Shown here: piece after piece, positions 1 through 11,204 of the stretch
Layout of the letters: the number at the start of each line of letters is the position of its first letter
How positions within the stretch are numbered: position 1 is the stretch's first letter
NCBI GenBank assembly: GCA_015680685.1
Contig: MNCI01029147.1
Span: 292,264 to 356,263, forward strand
Direction: 5' to 3'
Length of the DNA: 64,000 bases
Source of the DNA: Gnetum montanum
Taxonomy: Eukaryota > Streptophyta > Gnetopsida > Gnetales > Gnetaceae
Position numbers and translations under genes: made by a program
The notes under the pieces: generated by a model
Seen by the model: only the letters and a program-made list of their open reading frames with translations
Database searches by the model: none
Told to the model about the DNA's origin: nothing

Positions 1-105
1 GGTGGGTAGTGGGTGAAATGTAAAATAATGGCCAAAACTAGTTATAGGTCCCATGTTGAGATTGCTTCAAAAGCCTTGTATTCATAATGAATTCTCAAAG
101 CTCTT

Positions 106-1125
106 TGATGAGACGTGATTCATATGAGCTGCGATATCAAGTCATCCCCTACGATGTCACGTATGCAATATCGCGGTCCGTTGCCATATCTACAAATAAG
201 AGGCAACTCTCCCTTGTTTCTCCATCCTGAGTTAAAAGTAGGGAAACTCTAGTAGTTTGATCACTCCAGAGATAGAATGTTTTCCATGTGCCCACAGTAG
301 GAGTCCTAAAGTGAACGGATCTTTATTCGAGCAACATTGTACCTGAACACAAGTTGTGAACGGCAATAAAGATGAGCTTTCCAGATAAACCTTGTAATGC
401 ATGGAATAGGATTTTATTTATTGTTTTCTCTCTCACCCTTAAACTCCTAGAATGCAGAATGAGTACGACTTGATTACGAGCATCTAAGGATGTGTATGGA
501 TAGTCAAGGAATCAGCTACTCATCACACGGTATGAGTATGACTTGATTACGAGCATCTAGTGTGACTACTTGGTAACCCAGTGGTGTATTCAGGATCTAC
601 GCTTGGTAATCCCAGTAGTAGTCATGCACCAAGATGTGTATGGTTAGTCAAGGAATCGGCTGCTCATCGCACTTAGGCTAGATTAGATTCTCTTAACCCT
701 TTCCTCCTAGTTAAGTGCCTCAGTACAACCACTTCGAGCATGTGCATTACACGTGGTGATCCTAGCAATGATTAGCATTTGGTAGCCACGGTTGCATCGG
801 TTCAGGGTGTGTATGGTAAGTGGGAACAGATGTTGATGCTAGGTTAATTTAGACTTAGTTCATTAGTTAGAGTTAGTAATTAGTTTCTCAACCCTTCACT
901 CATTAGCATAGGAGACATAAAACATAAAAGACCATAAAAATCATATACCTCAGACTTACTTAACCATACACCATGACAACCACAAGTAAGTCTGGGAAGA
1001 CAATGAATGATTAACCCCAAGTGTTCCATGGGGCATGTAGGCACTTAGTTTGCAGAGTTCGACCAGATCGCGTGTGCTACGCTCGTTTCGTATGGTTGAG
1101 TGTAGGGGTACCTCACTACTCATCA
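106..1125 (+). mobile_element. Solo LTR of the C/D family inserted in element A's LTR
   Basis: It starts TGATGAG and ends CTCATCA, with CTCTT on both sides (101-105 and 1126-1130), a perfect 5-bp TSD. The sequence matches the LTRs of elements C and D: GATATC-type words at 131-175, a TATA-like word at 191-198, and the same 3' end beside which D carries its primer site. No internal region is present, so it is a solo LTR left by LTR-LTR recombination. At 1020 bp it is about 190 bp longer than the C and D LTRs because of an internal duplication near 461-669. The uninterrupted target survives in element A's other LTR near 28128-28150. Confidence 0.9.
131..198 (+). promoter_or_regulatory. U3 core promoter of the solo LTR
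   Basis: A degenerate version of the family's promoter: GCGATATC at 131-138, AATATCGCGG near 167-176, then TACAAATA at 191-198 where the C and D LTRs have TATAAATA. Inferred from position and from the intact copies at 53140-53239 and 22721-22805. Confidence 0.6.
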
Positions 1126-1897
1126 CTCTTGAATTCTAAATGCTACAAATATCAAAAGGGCTAAAATGGTAAAAATTTGGGAACCTTACTATGATGTTGG
1201 AGCATGGTTTTTATAGGTTTCATGGCCACAAATTTTGCTGCAAATTTCTATTTAATTGCTGAAAAATTGCTGCTACAGACAGGTGTTGTAGGTGTCTAAA
1301 TCTAGCATGGTTTCTATGTATGGTAAGTTTTGCTACCCCCATGGTACCAAAACCATTTTGTTTATCAAAAATAGTGAATGGAAATTTTACCCACACTGGT
1401 TTCTTCCATCCATGTTGGCCTTTTATTAGTAATGTTGAGGTGCAGGATCAATCTTGGAGCTAGAACAAGGCTAATGTGCCAAGACCACACTGAAGTTGCA
1501 AGAGCCACACTGGGTAGGAGGGGGAAGGAGCAACACTAGGGGTGCTAAAGTTATACCTCTGACATTGGGCATAAGTGGTGTTATATTCCCCATAGGTGTT
1601 TCCAGCGTAGTAAAGGTCATGCCCCCAAAAAAACCCATGAAAATGTCAATTTTAGCAATCCAAAAGGCATTTTTACCCTCCTTGGCCCAAATATAGGCAT
1701 GATATGACTTTTTCACTTTAGGGTTGAGGCTTTGACCACTAATGAGACATTTTCATCTCCAAAAGCTAAAGTATGTGAAATAACATTTCTTGGATTACAA
1801 TCTTAATATTTTACAATGAATTTTTAGCCTCAAGCTTCATGGGGTGAAGGTTGCATTACAAAAAGGTTACAACATATGTTTTCTTTATGGTTTTTCA

Positions 1898-1912
1898 TTG
1901 GCTCCTCTTTGT
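1898..1912 (-). other. Polypurine tract of element A
   Basis: On the minus strand this reads ACAAAGAGGAGCCAA immediately before the 3' LTR, the expected site of plus-strand priming. Element B has the almost identical ACAAAGAGGGGCCAA at the same place (31757-31771). Confidence 0.75.
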
Positions 1913-3005
1913 TGATGTTTTGAGGATTGACCTAAGAGGTACTAACAAAGAATACAAAACATCACCATAGATCTATCACAAATGTTTCCTCTCCACACTT
2001 GATTCAATAGTATCAAACTATGTCAAAGAGTGCTTGCGATGATGGGACAAGGTCATAATGAGGTAACAAATGGTAAAGGTAGCATTTGGCCACAAGGAAA
2101 TGGTCATGAGGGCCAACAATGAATTCAACATGTTGATATCATGGCTATGATGTGGCATTAACATGTTGGTCAATTAATAGGTCTTCGTGCTTCATGTTTT
2201 TTTGAAATGTTGGTTGCTTAGCAAGGTGTTGGAGGGACCAACACCTCACTTCAAGGTTTCTTTATCCATTAGGCTCCTCCCTTTGCATATTTGGAGTCAT
2301 TGATTTATCCTTTGGTCTTCATTAGGCTTTTAGCTTCTTGACAATTTGCTTCCTCATTTTTTATGGGGTGAAATCTTCATTAGGTTTCTTTCCCAAGGTT
2401 ATTTCTATTTGGTTTTCCCATCAAATGAGATGTGTTACACTCAACGGACTTGATGGTTTTCTTGTTGATTGAGATGTGTTACATTCAATAGACTTGCAGG
2501 TGAAGTATGATGAAGGGATGTCATATGGTCATAATGCATGAGTGTCAAAAATAGGTCAAGATTGATATTTAAGGGTGAGGAAGGTCATTATTAGTCTATG
2601 GGGTTGGGTTCAAGGAGAGGTAATAGGAAGCAAGTTGGGATAAGCACTCTTGGTATGGCAGGACAAACTCACTAAATCTTGCACATCAAGGTCACATGAT
2701 GACTTGTTGTAGTAATGAGTTGCACCTCCATGATGACTTTGGACTTCATCCTACAAGTACAATTCCAAGAGAATAAGAAACAAGATAAAGAAAACATGTT
2801 GTTACATTACAATGCATAAGGCCATATAGAATGATTAGCAAACTAGGCTACCAAAAGTCATAATTGGTACACCCAAAGGGATATGCATCAAAGGTTTTCA
2901 ATCCATTTGTTATGCAACAAGAGGTCATGCAAGCTCACTTATTATTGGTTTTCAAGGTCTTTGATGTCAACTATCAATTCTCATGGGCTACATGTAGTAA
3001 GGCTT
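1913..3005 (-). other. Element A noncoding 3' region between INT and LTR
   Basis: About 1.1 kb without a believable coding frame. A short tandem duplication is visible at 2428-2505, two copies around GAGATGTGTTACA..TCAA. It corresponds to 31772-33010 of element B but lacks B's hairpin array. Confidence 0.5.
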
Positions 3006-4120
3006 TAGGTAGGAATGATTGACTAGATTAGCCAACTCATTTCCATCCATGTTTGCTATCTAGAAGGCTCCATTGTTGTAGGCCTTGGTGACCAAGAAAG
3101 AGCCTTCCTAGTTGGCTGAGAATTTGTATACATGCTTGTAGATAGCTTTGAGGTCTAGGTCTCCCTCCTTGATCTTGCACTTATTCAGATTATTGTCATT
3201 TCTACCTCTTTTGGTATTGCTCAACATGAGCAAGCATTCGCACATGTTGCTCCTTCATCAAGTCTAAGTCCATGGTGCATATCTCCTTATTTTGTTCATC
3301 ATTAATGAAGTTTGATAAGGCTACTTAGAGTGATGGTACCTACAATTTAGGAGGTAAAATAGCTTCAAAACCATAAACCAAGCACCAGTTGTAGTACAAA
3401 ATGTGGTTTGGTAGGCTCAAAGTGCATGGACAAGTTGCTCATGCCACTTGCAGTTGTTGTTATTCCACATCTTCTTGAGCAAGTTTATGATGGCCTTATT
3501 TCTTGCTTCAACTTCTCCATTAGCTTGAGGGTAGTATGGTGATGAGAAGAAATGCTTAATATCTAGGTTGTGATAAAATATTTTCATTTCTTGGCTACTA
3601 GACTTTTGTCCATTGTCTCTGACTATGATCATAGGTATACCAAAATGGGCTACTATGTTATCCAATATGAATTTACAAAGTTGTTGAAAAGTTTTCTTCC
3701 TTAGAGAAATAGCTTTAACTCACTTCATGAAGTATTTGGTTGTAGTGATGATAAAGCTATGCCCTATAGAAGATTTAGGCATTATAGGTCTAATGATATC
3801 CAACCCTCACCATTGAAATGACCAAAGTAATTTGAGTGATGTGTAACTTAGTTGGTGGCACATGTCTAGGGTTGCTTTGCTATTGGCATGTGTCACAAGT
3901 TTCAACCATATGCAATTAGTTGTTTTCCATATAGGGAAAATAATAGCCTAACTGTCTGATCTTAGTGGCCATAACTCTAGGTTCAATATGTCAACCACAT
4001 ACACCCCTGTGAACCTACTCTACAATTGTGTGAGCTTTGATTCTACCCAAGCACACTAACAATATGCCATCATAAGACCTTTAACGTAATGTATGATAGC
4101 CTACTATGACATACTATTTT
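3006..4120 (-). pseudogene. Element A integrase (broken)
   Basis: The integrase domain inserts the element's cDNA into chromosomes. Readable pieces include the catalytic-core segment at 3417-3665, with VRDNG (second catalytic Asp) and SSPYYPQANGEVEARN (catalytic Glu). A further piece near 3720-3860 matches B's core around the first catalytic Asp. The C-terminal part runs to about 3006 and matches B's INT tail, which ends in an HSYLK-like motif. Stops and frame changes interrupt it, so no functional enzyme is expected. It lies downstream of the second RNase H, the usual gypsy order. Confidence 0.75.
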
Positions 4121-4289
4121 GGTCATTTATGTATAGCATCCTTTTGAGAAGTAGTCAAGCCTTGTGAAAGTTCACCATGCATAAGGTAAAACTTGATATC
4201 ATCATATCACTTCTTTACAAGAGTAGTATGACCTATGGCTACAAACTTATCCTAAGTGTTATGCATGATGGGAATAACATAGTTCATAG

Positions 4290-4765
4290 TTAAGGAAGGT
4301 AACTTACTAAACATATCTAGTGTCACACTAAGGGCTAGAGTTGCAATGGCATCAACTATGGTGTTCTTGGTTTGGAATACATGTTGGATATTGATGTTTA
4401 TAAATTGTTGTAATAGTTTCTTTCCTAGGTCATAGTAAGATTATAAATGTTTGGCTTTACATGCATAAACCTTGGTTATTTGGTTAACCACAAGTTGTGA
4501 GTCACCTTTGATCATTAAGCATTTTATTCCTAGGTCATGAGCTACCATCATCCCCTTGATCAAACCCTCATACTTCACTAGGTTGTTGGTACATGGAAAC
4601 TTGAAATGGTAGGCGAAAGGTTAGATTTCACTAGATGGAAATGTTATAATGGTAGTAGCACTAGTCCCATGAATAGTTGAAGCTTCATCAAAGTACATGA
4701 CCACCTCATAGCCCTTAGGCACTTGGCTAATGGTGTTAATGTATTCATTAGGGAATTCAGGGTCT
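4290..4765 (-). pseudogene. Element A second (archaeal-type) RNase H
   Basis: The minus strand encodes segments such as TNNLVKYEGLIKG, KGDSQLVVNQITKVYACKAKHL and QHVFQTKNT, which match B's domain at 34218-34745. This extra domain, between the normal RNase H and INT, is a hallmark of the Tat lineage. It is separate from the RT-linked RNase H and is thought to take part in degrading the RNA strand. It is interrupted by stops and is non-functional here. Confidence 0.75.
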
Positions 4766-4779
4766 ATGGTTGTGTGGTC

Positions 4780-6420
4780 AGAAACTGATGAAATAATGAG
4801 TTGTGCGGCTATATCTTGACCTTTTTTTGATGCTTAAAAAATGTAATGAAGGTCAAACTCCATTGTTATGGCTTTTCAAAGGGCTATTTAATTACTTTCA
4901 TAGATATTGGTCATTATGGCTCTAATTAGGTTGTCTTTGGAAATGACATTGACTTTGCTCCTAAAGAGGTAGTGTCTTCACATCTTCAATGAAAATACTA
5001 GTGCTAGAAAATACTTCATTACTTTAGTGTATCGAGTCTCATAGGCAATTAATGCATGGTTGAGGTAGTATATTGGCAACTTTGCTAAATCATCTCATTT
5101 CTAATAGAGTGAAGAGGTGATGGATGTGTAAGGTATATCTAAAAAGATTTCTCCTTTTGTGATAGATAGACGATGAATGGTTATGCCAACTATTGCTTAA
5201 GGTTTTCAAAGGCTTCTTGGCATTGAGTTATTCACTCATAGTGGACCTCTTTCTTAATCAAGTGTTGCATGGATTGTAACTTATCCATGAGCCTATAGAT
5301 AAGCCTACCAATAAATTTTCATCTATCTTGTAGTCCTAGAAGCTCCTAAAGGTTAGTAGGTGCTACCAAGTTAGAAATGGCTTTAACCTTATTAGGATCA
5401 ACAAGTATCCTTTCTTCAAACATTACAAAGCCAATCATGTTACTAGTTTTGACACCAAGGATATACTTCTTGGGATAAAGCATAAGCTTGTACTTGAGGC
5501 ATCATTTAAGTACAAGGTCAAGGTCATGAGCATGAGCATGGTTGTTGGCCACTTTGGACTTAATAGCTATATCATCTATGTAATCATTGAGAAAACCTAG
5601 AATATAATCACTAAAGATATACTTCATAGCTCTTTGGTAGGTTTCTCCTACGTTCTTCAGGCCAAAGGGCATCATAGTGTAATAAAAGGTACCCCAAGGG
5701 GTCATGAAGGCTATGCTAAGTCAATGCTTTGGGTTAATCCCAATTTGGTTGTATCCCAAAGACCCATCCATAAAGGATAATAAGGCATGCCTAGCCATAG
5801 TATTAATAAGTTGATCAAATATTAGGAAAAGGAAAATCATCTTTGATAGTTTCCTTATTTAGGTCTTGAAAATATATGAAAATGTGTATACTCCTATTTT
5901 TCTTAAGGAATATCACTATGTTGGATATCTATTTTGTGTAATCAATAGCCCTGATGAAAGCAACTTGGTATAGTTTTGTGATTTCATCATGAACTACCAA
6001 GGCCAAATTAGGTCTAATATTATGAACTTTTTTGCTTAACTAGTCTAATGCTAGGATCAAGTATGATGTTATATTGGACTCAACATTGGTCTAGACTTGG
6101 TATCCTCATATGACCAAGCAAAGGTTTTAATGTTATCTTGTAGGACCATGGTGATGTATTGAGCCTATTGAGGTTCTAATGAGAAACTTAGTTTCAAGGT
6201 TTTCTCCTCATCACTATGTGTCATGACAGGAACCTTAGCTAGAGAGTCTTTAGTAATGTTACTAGCTTCAAGGTCAAGGATTTTGACTAGGTTTTCAAGT
6301 CATTTTAGGGTTTTCTCTATAGAAGCTATGTAGTCAATGAGACTCTTAAGCTTAAGATCTAGGAAATTAGGATCAATACATCATTCAACATCACTATGGG
6401 ATCTATTTAGGCTCAAAGGC
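4780..6420 (-). pseudogene. Element A reverse transcriptase and RNase H (broken)
   Basis: RT copies the element's RNA into DNA. The clearest piece is 5502-5705 with MTPWGTFYYTMMPFGLKN and the catalytic YIDD (codons at 5571-5582). Upstream, 5706-6420 aligns with B's N-terminal RT region. Downstream, 4780-5330 holds the palm/thumb remainder and the RT-linked RNase H. Several stops and frame changes are present. The block begins near 6420, just after which the sequence becomes noncoding and repeat-rich. Confidence 0.8.
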
Positions 6421-7139
6421 AAAGTGATTTGCTCTTAGGTATTCATACTCCACTTCTGTACATCAACCATAAGCACATTAAGTGGCACCTAGGTAAAAAC
6501 GAGTAAGTAATGCCAAAATGATATAAAATATCTAAGTAATTATGAAAACACATGATATTTCAAGGTTAACCAAAGCACTCAAAGGTAGGTGAAAATAAAT
6601 AAGATGGAGTGAAGGCTACATAAGGTTAAATAAAGTTTAAATAAGGTAAGAAAAAGTTGAATCATAATGAAAGTATGAAAAGTAAGGTCAAACATGGTCA
6701 ACTAAGGTTACCTTTTTTCCAGTTTTAAGCCTTAGTGGGCCATGTTACCAATTTAAGGCCTTAGTAGGCCATAGTTACATGGTGTCAAATGATGGCCAAG
6801 GATGGTCAAACCCCATCACCTAACATCAATCAAAGGCTAACAAAGGTCAACAAAGACCATGATAGAGAAAATAAGGTATCTATGGTGAAACTAAAGTTAT
6901 CTAGAGGCTAAATGCAATAAAAAATGCATGAAAATGTTCAAATAGGTTGAAACACCATGACATGAGGCTAGATCAGTCAAAGTGGAATACATGTGGTAAA
7001 GCATGATCAAATTGATAAAAAAGGATTAGATTTTGGCAATTTTAGGCCTTAGTGAGCCATGGTAAGGGGAAAAAAAGTTGATACGTAAGCTTTCACATCT
7101 ATGGATGTTATTTCAAGGTTATTTTAGGCAAAAAATAAT
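6421..7139. repeat. Noncoding spacer with 4-6-4 hairpin units, RT side of aORF A
   Basis: AT-rich spacer containing at least three units of the form TTTA-AGGCC-N6-GGCC: 6728-6741 (AGCC..GGCC), 6757-6770 (GGCC..GGCC) and 7045-7058 (GGCC..AGCC). Each can fold into a 4-bp stem with a 6-nt loop. The same unit lies on the other side of the accessory gene (15146-15263) and at both matching places in element B. Confidence 0.6.
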
Positions 7140-9290
7140 GTTTTTCTAAGCACCCAGATTGGACTCATGCTAGACCCACACTAGCTAGCATGGATGGGAT
7201 AACCCCTAGCATGGATAGGATGGTAATGTGCTTTTCTAGGTTCATTTTGAGCAATTCTGAACTCTTGATGATTTTTATGATCAACACATTGGTCAGGGGA
7301 AGAAAATTAATTAATTTTAGCATTGATTTGGACTTGTAGAAATCACCATTGAAGCCTAGAACTACCATCCACACTGGAGCAATGCTAGTCAATGTGGTAC
7401 CAACATGGCTACCAAGGAAGATTGATTTTATGGCATCCAAAGGATTGAAATTGATGTTCTATGATCTTCCTAGGGTAGTGTAGGGTCATGATGGTCAAAA
7501 TTAATCATTTTGAAGGTTAAAACGTGTAATAAATGTAGGCTTTAAAGTCATAACCCATAGAGCTACGCTGGCTAGCATGGCTTGGGGCTCAACATGGTTA
7601 GCCTAGTTTGGATGATTATAGGATCAAAAAAGGTTAAATTATAGTTGAATTCAAGGTTTTGTAGTTATGTGTTAACTATTCAAGTTTTGAGACCATTTGA
7701 AAGATGTTTTTCATATAGAATCTGGTTGGGAACTTCACCCATGTTGGGGCCATGGTATTTAGCATGGGTCTAGTACTCCTCAGCATGGATGCATTTTCTT
7801 TTTAGTTTTGGGATCGTTTCAAAGGAAATTTGATGAGGTTTGTAAGCTTCTAGGATTACTAGCATTAATGTTTGAGGTTTTGGCTTAAAATTGCCTATGT
7901 TCAATGGCTTTTTGAGGTGTGGGATAGTTATACCCCCCTTAGCCATGCTAGGAAATGTTGCTTTAGCATGGATGATGGGGTTTGATGAGTTTTAATGTCA
8001 AAATAACATTGAATGGTTATTAGTTTAAGGTTTTGGGATTCTAGGCTCTACTAGGCTAGGTTTCTTACTTCTAGGTATGTCGAAGTGTTACTATAAAAGA
8101 AGGAATCCTATCCATGCTAGAGCCACATTGCCTAGCATGGATCTAGCCTCCCTTAGCAGGAATACTTTGGGTTACTAGTTTTTAGTGAGTTTTGATAGCA
8201 ACTCAACTAAGAATTTAAATTCTTAGTGTTGAAGATGTTGATAGTTGAGATTTAGCATCAAAATCAATCATTTTGAAGGTCATTTGCTATTTTTTGCAAA
8301 CATCCCCCCTGAGCCATGCTAGCCAGCATGGTTCCAATTTGGATAGAGGGGGGATGATAGCTTTTTACCATTGTTAGGTCTATTCCTTGGCATCTAATGA
8401 TTGTCAAAGGATCCAACATGATTTTATGATCATAGGGGTAGGTTTCAAGGCTATTTTAGGTTATGAATTGGTCTTTATGGGTCACCCCTAGGGCATCCAT
8501 GCTAGACCCACATTGGCTAACATGGGTGGGGGTTCCCTAGCATGGGGATGGTGTTAGACATGGATTTTGACTAATATTTTTCCAATTCTTGGCTATTGGA
8601 GGCCAAGGAGAGGTGTTAAGGTCATGAGAGTGAGTTTTAAGGCTATTTTTAGGTATTAATAGGTTTTTGTGGGTCATCCCCAAGGCACCTGCATTGGAGC
8701 CATGCTATCCAATGTAGGTGGAGGGTTTCCTAGCATGGAGAAGGTGTTAGTCCTAAATTTCAACTTGTATTCTGTTCATTCTTAGCTGTTGGAGGTTAAG
8801 AAGGGGCGTTAAAGTTAAAATGTGGTAACTGGGTGGTCAATTTTGAAATTTTAATGTTATACCCCACATATCGACACTAGGACCATGCTAGCCAACGTGG
8901 ATGAGATACCCTTTAGCATTAATCCACTAAATTACAAGGTTTTTTGCACTTTCGACTATATTTGACAAGGTTTTGAAGCTATTGGGGTTGTCTGATGGGG
9001 TTTTAGGCTTTGTTGGTAAATTTTGAGGTTGAATTAAGGTTTAGTTCATGCTTGTAAGTGTTATACCCTATTGAGCAACACTGATTATCATGGATGAGGC
9101 CTTGCTTAGTGTAGTTACCCAAAGTGGTAAGTTGCATGAAGAGTTCTAGCCCCTACTAGGGCTTGGGATTCACTAATGTCAACATCAACTACTAAATATG
9201 ATAAGGGGGTTAATGTTTCATGGTTGTGAGACATGGGAGGCTAGGACCCATGCTAAATCCACATTTCCTAATGTGGGCGAGGGGGGTATG
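7140..9290. repeat. Degenerate ~190-bp tandem array with CCATGCTAG hairpins
   Basis: Twelve diverged units can be counted, each marked by a CCATGCTAG...CTAGCATGG-like inverted repeat. Approximate starts are 7161, 7376, 7559, 7737, 7935, 8104, 8305, 8494, 8684, 8870, 9063 and 9243, giving spacings of 169-215 with a mean near 190. The best hairpins are at 8104-8140 and 8305-8330. There is no coding signal. It lies between RT and the accessory gene of element A, and element B has no equivalent array. Confidence 0.6.
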
Positions 9291-11204
9291 ACATTGAAAA
9301 ATATTTTTATGAATTTAAAGGGATTAAACTCCCAATGTAGAGAAGATTTCCAAGCTTAAAACTCACTTGGGAGGTGCTTGGTGGGGCCCATTCAAATTCA
9401 AATTCTTAAACTTCATTTGCAACTTCCACCATCCCAGTGTTGCTTGGACTTTTTCCCCTTCGGACTACCAATGCACCATGAGCTTCAGTGCATGGATTTG
9501 GCAATGAGGGTTTGAAGGGAGGGGCCTAGGTTGAGATTGGTTTTATTGCTACTTTGGCCAAAAACCATATACACAATTCATTATCCTCTTGGAAGTGCAT
9601 CGATTAAGAACTCTAGTAGAGATCATTACTTGAATCCATTCCATCTACAACATTGCTCATCTAAGTTTTACCAAGAATAGCTTTTCTACCAAGATACTTA
9701 TAGATTTTCAAAGGTTTTCAATAGCTTTTCCACACTACCACCTAGCACCATGAAGAAGAAGGATAATATGAGCAAGAACCCTATCCTTGAATACAATAAT
9801 GTAGAAGTATGAGGCATCTTTGACCTACCACAACTCATCATTGCATAAGGATCTTCAAAAATCACTCCTAGGTGTACCCCTCTTGGTCATTTTTTATAGT
9901 GTTTTTATTATTTTCTTACCTATGTTCTAGTTGTTTTTCTAGATCTAGGGTAAAGTGCTAACTAGAATTAAATTTTAATAAAATCCCACATTGTTATTTG
10001 GTAGGATTTATGTTTTTTTAGTTTTTTTTTGGAATTTAGGTTTTGTTTTGTATGGGTTTTAAATTTTTTTTTGGTCAATTTGTATGTATTTTTGTTGTTT
10101 TTGGCAAAAAAGAAACACCAATTTTAAATTTTTTATTATGAAAAAGGTTAGGAATTCTTAATTTTTTATTTCATATGGTTATAATTATTTTTTTTAAATG
10201 GTTGTAATGGTGGTTGAATCACTAGATTCAGCCTCATGGATAATTCTCTATGAATTTTTCTATCATCTAGCTCAGAGTGGTTTTTCTGTTTTGACTATTT
10301 TTATGGTAATTTGTGTAATTTTTGTGAAAACCCCAACTATGAACTCTAGTTTTTTAAAGTTATGAACCTTTAGTTTAAATTTTAGTGTTTCAAATGACTA
10401 TATTTTGATGCAATTTTGGCTTATGTTCAATTTTTGCTGAATTTTTTGGTCAACTGGTGTAGGTGTGTTTTTATGCCATTTTTTTAGTATTATGTCACTT
10501 CACGAATTTTTTCTAAACAAATGACATTGAGTTTTTGTGTTTTTAGGTTATGGGTTTGTACTTATTTATTTAATTTTTTAGAAATTCTTAAATTAGTGGA
10601 TTTAGAGTTATGAATGATTTTTTATGATTTTTCTTGTGAGATTGCTCGAATTAAGGTTTTTAGGCTTTAGCAATTTTATCCCTTGAAGATGGGTAGTGAT
10701 GACACACTAGATGATTTTTTCCACCAATTCCCCATGTTATTGGGGATACTTGGGGATGTTAGAAGTGTTCTAGAGTTGGTTTTATTGATATTAATTTTTT
10801 TGATATTTTTTCCAATGATATCCTATGGCCATTTTCTTAGATTTGGTGTAACATTATGTGTTTTTGTTAAACTAGGTTATGGTTTTGCATAATGTTTTGA
10901 ACTTTTTTTAAGTTTAATATTGTCATGTTAATGTTGTTGTATTCTATTTATCATTTTTAATGTTTGCTAAATATTTTTGAACTTTTATTTTTGAATTTTT
11001 AAAGAATCTTGGACAAACCCCCTTATAGTTTTAACGATGGCTTGTTTCACTATTAACTAGGGTGTTTGGTAAAATTCCTATGAAATTCAAAGTGTTGTAT
11101 GGTTGTTGTTGAACCTAATTATGGTTGCAATTGTTTCTAGTTTTGATTATTTTATTTTAAATTTTTAAAATGTGATTTTAATAGTATGTGTTGTTTGCAT
11201 GCAG
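9291..11204 (+). other. AT-rich upstream region of aORF A
   Basis: No firm coding exon is seen. A possible start codon lies at 9750, opening a short Lys-rich reading frame that stops within about 60 nt. Beyond 9900 the sequence is T-rich with poly-T runs, like plant introns or UTR. The next supported exon begins at 11205 after a TGCATGCAG acceptor. First exons of the accessory gene may lie here, but I cannot define them. Confidence 0.4.

Larger units (their letters stand above)
1..1897 (-). repeat. Element A 3' LTR (partial, split by a solo LTR)
   Basis: Bases 1-105 and 1131-1897 align with the second half of the right LTR (about 28040-28986), ending in TTTTTCA where the right copy ends in GTTTCA. 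Shared landmarks are the block around 30-100, the block from about 1140, and the stretch near 1770-1890. The gap at 106-1130 is a later solo LTR with its TSD. The LTR contains short repeats built on GCTA, AAGGCTAATGTG and CCACACTG words near 1440-1520. Confidence 0.85.

Noticed and set aside
10683-10892. 69-codon open frame with hydrophobic content
   Set aside because: T-rich intron-like DNA upstream of the first supported exon of aORF A; no similarity to B.
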